From Gammaproteobacteria bacterium (lineage in GTDB: Bacteria > Pseudomonadota > Gammaproteobacteria > Pseudomonadales > Halieaceae), in assembly GCA_029859085.1 (NCBI GenBank), contig JAOUDU010000088.1:1-8455 (forward strand): 8,455 nucleotides of DNA, written 5' to 3'. The notes under the pieces are model-generated. The model was not told where the DNA came from, searched no databases, and saw only the letters and a list, made by a program, of their open reading frames with translations. The position numbers and the translations under genes are program-made. Of the stretch, positions 1-8,455 are shown piece after piece (positions within the stretch are counted from its first letter, which is position 1; every line of letters begins with the position of its first letter).

Positions 1-780
1 CATTGCCAGGTGGACCCCTTTCGCGTCGCGCCCGGGTATGGGCAGGTCGCGCGCGAGGGTTGCCCCGGTGGCAAGCAACACCGCGTCATTGTTCGCCACC
101 AGCATTGCCGGATCGACATTCCTGCCGACGTCGGCGTTGACGATGAATTCAACGCCCGCGTCCCGCATCAGCTGTATCCGGCGCTCGACCACGCTTTTTT
201 CGAGTTTCATGTTTGGAATGCCGTACATCAGCAGTCCGCCGAGCCTGTCGGCACGCTCGTAGACCGTGACACTGTGCCCGGCTGTATTCAACTGCTCTGC
301 CGCCGCCAGACCGCAGGGTCCGGAGCCGATCACGGCGACTTTCTTGCCGGTGCTGTCCGCCTTCGGCTTTGGCGTGACCCAGCCCTCGTCGAATCCGCGG
401 TCGATGATCGCGCACTCGATATTCTTGATTGTCACGGCCGGGCTGGTGATGCCCAGGACGCAGGCGCCCTCGCAGGGCGCCGGGCAGACTCGGCCGGTAA
501 ATTCCGGAAAGTTATTGGTCGTGTGCAGGCGATCGAGGGCGTCCCGCCAGCGGCCCTGGTAAACCAGGTCATTCCACTCCGGAATGAGGTTGTACACCGG
601 GCAGCCGTTGTTCGATTGACAGAAGGGTACGCCACAGTCCATACAGCGAGCACCCTGGGTCTTGAGGTGCGATTCGTTGTGCTCGGTGTATATCTCCTTG
701 AAATCCACCAGCCTGACCGCGGGGTCGCGATAGGGCTCGGTCTCTCGTTCGTACTCTATAAATCCGGTAGGTTTTCCCAT
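1..780 (-). CDS. gltD: Glutamate synthase small (beta) subunit, NADPH-dependent; 3' part missing
   Basis: This is the flavoprotein subunit of glutamate synthase. It takes electrons from NADPH through FAD and iron-sulfur centres to the large subunit, where 2-oxoglutarate and glutamine-derived ammonia become glutamate; it acts in the cytoplasm. I translated it by hand: 260 codons are open from the ATG at 780 to the window edge, about half of the usual 470-490 residues. It starts [12 protein letters not shown]. An N-terminal ferredoxin-like part holds cysteines 46, 49, 54 and 60 (CMDCGVPFC and the following C) and 99, 103 and 107 (CPAPCEGAC), the expected 4Fe-4S ligand region. The FAD-binding Rossmann motif GSGPCG lies at 152-157. 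The segment [15 protein letters not shown] follows and is typical of GltD. The visible part ends in the family motif [12 protein letters not shown]. It lies 14 bp after gltB and is surely cotranscribed. The N-terminus resembles the Bacillus/plant NADH-GOGAT type more than E. coli GltD. Confidence 0.96.
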   Translation of the reverse strand, partial: MGKPTGFIEYERETEPYRDPAVRLVDFKEIYTEHNESHLKTQGARCMDCGVPFCQSNNGCPVYNLIPEWNDLVYQGRWRDALDRLHTTNNFPEFTGRVCPAPCEGACVLGITSPAVTIKNIECAIIDRGFDEGWVTPKPKADSTGKKVAVIGSGPCGLAAAEQLNTAGHSVTVYERADRLGGLLMYGIPNMKLEKSVVERRIQLMRDAGVEFIVNADVGRNVDPAMLVANNDAVLLATGATLARDLPIPGRDAKGVHLAM

Positions 781-790
781 AATAAATATT

Positions 791-794
791 CTTC

Positions 795-796
<2 letters not shown>
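791..796 (-). promoter_or_regulatory. gltD ribosome binding site overlapping the gltB stop codon
   Basis: On the minus strand AGGAAG lies 10 nt before the gltD ATG and shares two bases with the gltB TAG stop (797-795). This arrangement favours translational coupling of the two subunits and supports the gltD start chosen here. Confidence 0.75.
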
Positions 797-5360
<4,564 letters not shown>

Positions 5361-5417
5361 GCATTCAACTCGCTAAGTGGTGCGCCGGCCAACTGCCAGG
5401 TTATCCAGCCCGGCAAA

Positions 5418-5439
5418 AGCCATCGCACATGACATGGCT
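5418..5439 (-). other. Possible hairpin in the gltB leader (proximal)
   Basis: Perfect 6-bp arms AGCCAT and ATGGCT flank a 10-nt loop. It lies about 60-80 nt before the gltB start, inside the predicted leader RNA. The arms are short and a chance repeat is possible. Confidence 0.35.
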
Positions 5440-5446
5440 CAACCGG

Positions 5447-5473
5447 CGGTAGTCGTTCCACGACCTGCTACCG
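5447..5473 (-). other. Possible hairpin in the gltB leader (distal)
   Basis: Arms CGGTAG (5447-5452) and CTACCG (5468-5473) pair perfectly. Directly inside them TCGT (5453-5456) pairs with ACGA (5460-5463) around a 3-nt loop, leaving a 4-nt bulge on one side. This makes a compact 10-bp stem about 90-115 nt before the gltB start codon. No U-run follows in the gltB direction, so it does not look like an intrinsic terminator. It may be an RNA structure or a protein site; its role is unknown. Confidence 0.45.
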
Positions 5474-5505
5474 GCTTGAAGCACGTTTTGCGTAGGAAAA
5501 GCGGG

Positions 5506-5525
5506 CCGGAAACAATATCATCCGG
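5506..5525. promoter_or_regulatory. Inverted repeat across the gltB -10 box (candidate operator)
   Basis: CCGGA and TCCGG form perfect arms separated by 10 bp, and the spacer contains the gltB -10 hexamer. A dimeric regulator bound here would block RNA polymerase, so the position suits a repressor site. The arms are only 5 bp, and I do not recognise the regulator. Confidence 0.35.
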
Positions 5526-5539
5526 CGACCCAAAGTCAA
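5512..5539 (-). promoter_or_regulatory. gltBD promoter, sigma70 type with extended -10
   Basis: On the minus strand a -35 box TTGACT (5539-5534, five of six consensus bases) is followed after 16 bp by TATTGT (5517-5512, four of six), preceded by TG-A as in extended -10 promoters. The predicted transcription start is near 5505, giving a leader of about 145 nt before gltB. AT-rich DNA lies further upstream. It is the best promoter match I found in the region. Confidence 0.6.
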
Positions 5540-5562
5540 GCGTGCTGGCATGCACTTTGTCG

Positions 5563-5603
5563 ATAAATATTTTTTAACTCCTTGTATCTAAAAGGATATT
5601 TAT
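5563..5603. repeat. AT-rich inverted repeat in the divergent control region
   Basis: ATAAATAT (5563-5570) and ATATTTAT (5596-5603) are perfect 8-bp complements 25 bp apart. Nested inside, TCCTT (5579-5583) pairs with AAGGA (5592-5596), sharing one base with the outer arm. The island lies upstream of the gltB -35 box and so could be a site for a nucleoid protein or a global regulator. The low complexity of AT-rich DNA makes chance repeats more likely. Confidence 0.4.
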
Positions 5604-5636
5604 AAACCCTGGTTTTGTAGCGCATTTATTCAGGGT

Positions 5637-5702
5637 GGTGCCGGGGGCCGCTCCCGCACCGTTTGGCGGAGCCCGGGGCGGTCGCGGGCGGTCCCGGGGG
5701 CC
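5637..5702. repeat. GC-rich block with a hairpin and short direct repeats
   Basis: GGTGC (5637-5641) plus GGG (5643-5645) pair with CCC (5653-5655) plus GCACC (5656-5660), giving an 8-bp stem with one bulged base. The 9-mer CCGGGGGCC occurs at 5641-5649 and again at 5694-5702, and CCCGGG at 5672-5677 and 5693-5698. There is no T-run, so it is not a standard terminator. Its role is unknown. Confidence 0.35.
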
Positions 5703-5705
5703 TTC

Positions 5706-5735
5706 TTGCGGATGTATCCGGGGCGCGAGTACACT
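5706..5735 (+). promoter_or_regulatory. Possible promoter of the permease gene
   Basis: TTGCGG (5706-5711) and TACACT (5730-5735) are 18 bp apart. The -10 box matches four of six consensus bases, the -35 box three. Transcription would start near 5742, leaving a leader of about 33 nt that includes a good ribosome binding site. A moderate match only. Confidence 0.35.
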
Positions 5736-5762
5736 GCCAGACTTGCTGTCCCGGCAAGCTTA

Positions 5763-5767
5763 CGGAG
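5763..5767 (+). promoter_or_regulatory. Ribosome binding site deciding the permease start
   Basis: CGGAG lies 7 nt before the ATG at 5775. The open frame continues upstream to a TTG at 5706, but that start lacks such a site and would add 23 residues of non-membrane sequence, so 5775 is preferred. Confidence 0.7.
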
Positions 5768-5774
5768 TCTCTCC

Positions 5775-7109
5775 ATGCCATCCATCTCCCCTCCCATGAT
5801 GACAGCCGGGCTCATCCTGGCCTTTACCTTTATTGGAATTTTTACCGAGAAAGTACACGGGCTTGAGCGGGCCAAGTTCGGCATGCTCGGAGCGGGCCTG
5901 ATGGTACTGGCGGGCAATTATTTCGACTTCTACGACTCCCGCCAGATTATTGAGGCAGTGGACTGGAACGTCGTGCTGCTGCTGGGCTGTATGATGGCTA
6001 TCGTCGAGTTGCTCATTCCCACGGGCGGCTTCGAGCGGCTTGCGCTCACCCTCGCCAGGTTGAGCCGCGGCAACAGTTTCTGGCTGATGGTCCTGATCGG
6101 GACCGCGGTGACAGTGATTTCGCTGCTCCTGGACAACGTCACTACGGTGGTGATCTTCGGTCCACTTATCATCCTGATATGCCGACAGCTGGGGATATCT
6201 CCGGTGCCCTGCCTGCTGGCGGCCGCACTGCTGTCTGACACCGGCGGCGTTGCGACGCTGGTGGGTGACCCGCCGAATCTCATGATCGGCTCGGCGGCCG
6301 GGATCGATTTCAACAGTTTCGTATCCCGCATGGGCTTCCCCGTGTTGGCGGCATGGTTCGCGACCCTGCTGGTACTGCGCGTGCTTTTTGCGCGTGAATT
6401 CAGCAAGAACTCCACGGCGCATATGCCCGATGCCGCGCCCCTGAGTAATTCGCGCCTGTGGTGGGCAGGCGTCCTTGTCTTCGCCGCCATGGTCGTTTTG
6501 TTCATGCTGCATTCCGCGATGGGCTGGGAGCCCTGGATGGTTTCCGCTGCGGGCCTGACCGTGCTGCTGTTCGTAGACCGTCACAAGGAACTCGATGCCA
6601 CGATGACCCGGGTAGAGATTCCCCTGCTGATGTTTTTTATATCGCTTTTTGTCCTGGTCGGAGGCGTCGAGCACAGCGGCCTGCTGCACGTGCTGGGAAC
6701 GAATATTTCAAGTTACTTTACAGAGTCGCCGCTCATGACCGTACTCATCGTCATGTGGGTTTCGGCGATCCTGTCCGCGATGATAGACAACATCCCCTTC
6801 ACGGCCGCAATGATCCCGATATTCCTGCAGATGGAGCAGCAGGGTGTGAATATCACCCCGTTGTGGTGGGCGCTGGCAATAGGGGTCGGCATGGGCGGCA
6901 ACGGCACCCACATAGGCTCGACTGCGAACGTCTATATCGTGACGTTGTCGGAGCGCCTGGCAAAGGAGACCGGCAATCCCGGCTACGCCATCACGCCGGG
7001 CTTGTGGTTTCGCAAGGGTACCCCCGCGATGTTGGCTACCCTGGTCGTATCGAGCGTGATATTCGTGGTGTTCTTTGATTTTTTCAGCGCGCCTGTAGGG
7101 ACGCATTAA
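5775..7109 (+). CDS. ArsB/NhaD-type (ion transporter superfamily) permease, substrate unknown
   Basis: This 444-residue inner-membrane protein has about ten to twelve hydrophobic segments and belongs, by its motifs, to the ion transporter superfamily (ArsB, NhaD, CitMHS and P-protein relatives), often annotated as an SLC13-like permease. The fold is an internal two-repeat structure, and both halves are visible. The first half has LLLDNVTTVV (Asp120-Asn121) and then SDTGGVATLVGDPPNLMIG (Asp155, GDPPN at 164-168). The second has AMIDNIPFTAAM (Asp338-Asn339) and then GNGTHIGSTANV (375-386). These helix-break motifs form the ion and substrate site in known relatives. The end of the protein is hydrophobic (VIFVVFFDFFSA). 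Members move arsenite, citrate or other anions, or exchange sodium for protons; the sequence does not tell which. No ars genes, kinase or sensor lie nearby. It is divergent from gltBD and 61 bp upstream of dinB. Confidence 0.88.
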   Translation: MPSISPPMMTAGLILAFTFIGIFTEKVHGLERAKFGMLGAGLMVLAGNYFDFYDSRQIIEAVDWNVVLLLGCMMAIVELLIPTGGFERLALTLARLSRGNSFWLMVLIGTAVTVISLLLDNVTTVVIFGPLIILICRQLGISPVPCLLAAALLSDTGGVATLVGDPPNLMIGSAAGIDFNSFVSRMGFPVLAAWFATLLVLRVLFAREFSKNSTAHMPDAAPLSNSRLWWAGVLVFAAMVVLFMLHSAMGWEPWMVSAAGLTVLLFVDRHKELDATMTRVEIPLLMFFISLFVLVGGVEHSGLLHVLGTNISSYFTESPLMTVLIVMWVSAILSAMIDNIPFTAAMIPIFLQMEQQGVNITPLWWALAIGVGMGGNGTHIGSTANVYIVTLSERLAKETGNPGYAITPGLWFRKGTPAMLATLVVSSVIFVVFFDFFSAPVGTH

Positions 7110-7121
7110 GGCTGTGAAATA

Positions 7122-7147
7122 GCGCCGCGGGGAGTTGTCGCCGGCGC
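7122..7147. repeat. Inverted repeat between the permease gene and dinB
   Basis: GCGCCG and CGGCGC form perfect 6-bp arms around a 14-bp spacer. No T-run follows, so it is a poor intrinsic terminator for the permease gene. The right arm lies inside the spacer of the putative dinB promoter and the loop holds its -35 box, so an operator role is possible but unproven. Confidence 0.3.
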
Positions 7148-7163
7148 AGGCCGAACCTACTAT
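7135..7163 (+). promoter_or_regulatory. Possible dinB promoter placing transcription start at the ATG
   Basis: TTGTCG (7135-7140) and TACTAT (7158-7163) are 17 bp apart, and each matches four of six sigma70 consensus bases. The expected start is about 7170-7171, at the dinB ATG, which would give a leaderless mRNA. No ribosome binding site is visible in front of that ATG, which agrees. No SOS box of the CTGT-N8-ACAG type is present. Confidence 0.4.
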
Positions 7164-7170
7164 CGTCGCC

Positions 7171-8286
7171 ATGATAGACAGCAGTGAAAGTCTCCCCCGC
7201 AAAATCATTCATATCGATATGGACGCTTTTTTTGCGAGCGTGGAGCAGCGCGATAACCCGGAGTTGCGCGGCCGGCCAGTGGCCGTGGGCGGCTCGTCCC
7301 GCAGGGGAGTGGTGGCGGCCGCCAGCTACGAAGCACGCGAATTCGGGGTGCGCTCCGCAATGCCCTCGGTGACCGCGGCCCGGCGCTGCCCGGGATTGGT
7401 CTTTGTGCCACCCCGCTTTGAAGTCTATCGCAACGTGTCGCAACAGATCCGACAGATATTCTCCCGCTACAGCGACCTTGTCGAACCGCTGTCGCTGGAT
7501 GAGGCCTACCTGGATGTGACCCGGGACAAGCAGGGAGTTGGCAGCGCTACCCGGATCGCGCAGCTGATAAGAGCGGCGATTCGCGAGGAAACACGGCTTA
7601 CTGCCAGCGCCGGCGTCAGCTACAACAAGTTCCTGGCCAAGATCGCCTCCGACCAGAACAAGCCGGATGGCATTTGTGTCATCCGCCCGCATGAGGGGGC
7701 GGACTTCGTCTCATCCCTGCCTGTGCGTCGCTTTTACGGGGTGGGGCCAAAGACCGCGGAGCGCATGGGCCGGCTGGAAATCCATCTTGGGGCGGACCTG
7801 CGCGACAGGGACATGGAGTTCCTGCGCGAGCACTTCGGCAAGTCGGCGGACTACCTCTATCACGCTGCCCGGGGTGTGGATCAGCGGCAGGTAAAGCCCG
7901 ATCGGATTCGCAAGTCCGTGGGCTGCGAGCGCACCTATAGCGAGGACCTGGTGACAGATGCTGCGCTGTACGGCGCACTGGAGCGAATAATCGATATGGC
8001 CTGGTCGAGAATCGAAAACAATGGTGCCCGAGGTCGCACGGTTACCCTTAAAGTGAAATATGACGATTTCCGCCAGGTTACCCGGCGCACTTCCTGCGCC
8101 GGGTATATTGCGGACAGGCGTGAGTTTGGTGCGATCGCAGAAGAACTGCTCGCGCTTGTGTTGCCACTGGAGCACGGTGTGAGATTGCTGGGGCTGACCC
8201 TGTCCGGGCTTGCGGGCCCGGAGCCACCGGGGGAGGCCGGGCCTGGAATCCCGCTGGCGAGGGCGCAGGGGGAATTCGAGTTCTGA
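7171..8286 (+). CDS. dinB: DNA polymerase IV (Y-family translesion polymerase)
   Basis: This error-prone polymerase copies past damaged template bases and lacks proofreading. From the ATG at 7171 it has 371 residues, slightly longer than E. coli DinB (351). The catalytic palm shows KIIHIDMDAFFASVE with metal ligand Asp16 and likely steric gate Phe21, then LSLDEAYLDV with Asp110 and Glu111. LTASAGVSYNKFLAKIASD (to about residue 160) is the family signature. A thumb helix-hairpin-helix (YGVGPKTAERM) starts at Tyr189. The little-finger domain begins at about RKSVG (247-251) and runs to LLGLTLSGL. The tail ends QGEFEF (366-371), which could be a beta-clamp binding motif of the Q-x-x-hydrophobic-x-F kind. 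An in-frame TTG at 7135 would add 12 residues, but its GGGGAG sits directly against the codon, too close to work. The extra eight residues before RKIIH relative to E. coli are unremarkable. It may be transcribed on its own or with the permease gene. Confidence 0.96.
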   Translation: MIDSSESLPRKIIHIDMDAFFASVEQRDNPELRGRPVAVGGSSRRGVVAAASYEAREFGVRSAMPSVTAARRCPGLVFVPPRFEVYRNVSQQIRQIFSRYSDLVEPLSLDEAYLDVTRDKQGVGSATRIAQLIRAAIREETRLTASAGVSYNKFLAKIASDQNKPDGICVIRPHEGADFVSSLPVRRFYGVGPKTAERMGRLEIHLGADLRDRDMEFLREHFGKSADYLYHAARGVDQRQVKPDRIRKSVGCERTYSEDLVTDAALYGALERIIDMAWSRIENNGARGRTVTLKVKYDDFRQVTRRTSCAGYIADRREFGAIAEELLALVLPLEHGVRLLGLTLSGLAGPEPPGEAGPGIPLARAQGEFEF

Positions 8287-8289
8287 CCA

Positions 8290-8307
8290 GCCGGACAGGG
8301 GGTCGGC
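8290..8307. terminator. Weak hairpin between convergent stop codons
   Basis: GCCGGAC (8290-8296) pairs with GTCGGC (8302-8307), giving a 6-bp GC-rich stem with one bulged G and a 5-nt loop. It sits in the 31-bp gap between the dinB stop and the converging gene's stop, where a two-way terminator would be expected. No U-run follows on either strand, so the call is tentative. Confidence 0.3.
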
Positions 8308-8317
8308 GATACTCTCT

Positions 8318-8455
8318 TCAGGCGGTCGTCGGTTTGTCAGCCCAGAGAATCGTTTTGTAGTCGAAATCGCGTCTTATGCTCGGCTTCACGATTTCAAAAT
8401 AGGGCGACAGGTCAAAATCCCTGGGGGTAAAGTGGCTGAAGTGCTTTGACTCCAG
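8318..8455 (-). CDS. C-terminal end of an unidentified protein, 5' part missing
   Basis: Reading leftward from the window edge, 45 codons stay open to a TGA at 8320-8318. The peptide contains HFTPRDFDLSPYFEIVKP and ends ILWADKPTTA. The mix of acidic, aromatic and basic residues, and the mostly G/C third bases, look like a real soluble protein end rather than a shadow frame. I do not recognise the family. The overlapping plus-strand frame (8210-8449) begins inside dinB and looks like a shadow. The gene would converge on dinB with 31 bp between the stops. The start lies outside the window, so function cannot be given. Confidence 0.5.
   Translation of the reverse strand: MESKHFSHFTPRDFDLSPYFEIVKPSIRRDFDYKTILWADKPTTA

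Larger units (their letters stand above)
5361..5774. other. Divergent intergenic control region between gltBD and the permease gene
   Basis: This 414-bp stretch carries no convincing gene; the open frames crossing it run into the flanking genes out of frame. It holds, from left to right, the gltB leader with two possible hairpins, the gltB promoter and an inverted repeat, an AT-rich island (about 5562-5606), a very GC-rich block (about 5637-5702) and a weak rightward promoter. The sharp step from AT-rich to GC-rich around 5630 is visible by eye. Confidence 0.8.

Noticed and set aside
5706..5774. Upstream TTG start for the permease gene
   Set aside because: It adds 23 residues with no membrane character, lacks a good ribosome binding site and overlaps the likely promoter; the ATG at 5775 has CGGAG at a proper distance.
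5760..6689. Minus-strand open frame (309 codons) opposite the permease gene
   Set aside because: The peptide is mostly Gln, His and Arg, the pattern produced by reading the complement of hydrophobic codons; the plus-strand permease has conserved motifs.
7135..7170. TTG start for dinB
   Set aside because: The purine-rich GGGGAG sits with no spacer before the codon, and the added residues are not part of the polymerase fold.
7161..7176. Imperfect palindrome TATC...GATA over the dinB start codon as an operator
   Set aside because: Only the four outer base pairs form a continuous arm and the inner matches are scattered; this is within chance.
8210..8449. Plus-strand open frame of 79 codons at the right end
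   Set aside because: It starts inside dinB in another frame and overlaps the better minus-strand frame; the peptide has no protein-like motif.

Overview
The window looks like a stretch of a fairly GC-rich proteobacterial chromosome, most likely gammaproteobacterial. This rests on the character of the proteins, the ordinary sigma70-like signals and the G/C-rich third codon positions; the genus cannot be read from the sequence. It carries mostly core genes. I see no mobile element, phage gene, CRISPR array, tRNA or rRNA, and no convincing sign of a new defence or biosynthetic system.

Layout from left to right. Positions 1-780 (minus) hold the N-terminal 260 residues of the glutamate synthase small subunit GltD, cut by the window edge. 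Positions 795-5360 (minus) hold the complete large subunit GltB. The order of transcription is gltB then gltD, with 14 bp between them and the gltD ribosome binding site overlapping the gltB stop codon. Together they form NADPH-type glutamate synthase (GOGAT), which makes two glutamates from glutamine and 2-oxoglutarate. Both subunits carry motifs unlike those I recall for the E. coli enzyme and closer to the Bacillus/plant-like type.

Positions 5361-5774 are a 414-bp divergent control region. It holds a good extended -10 promoter for gltBD with an inverted repeat across its -10 box, a leader of about 145 nt with two possible hairpins, an AT-rich island with inverted repeats, a very GC-rich block, and a weaker promoter for the rightward genes.

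Positions 5775-7109 (plus) encode a 444-residue ArsB/NhaD-type (ion transporter superfamily) membrane permease of unknown substrate. Positions 7171-8286 (plus) encode DNA polymerase IV (DinB), a Y-family translesion polymerase, after a 61-bp gap. That gap holds a possible dinB promoter whose predicted start falls almost on the ATG, so the transcript may be leaderless. Positions 8318-8455 (minus) look like the last 45 codons of an unidentified gene converging on dinB, with a small GC-rich hairpin between the two stop codons.

The genes do not form one functional system. gltBD is the only clear operon. The permease and dinB are co-directional neighbours that might share transcription, but no functional link is visible.
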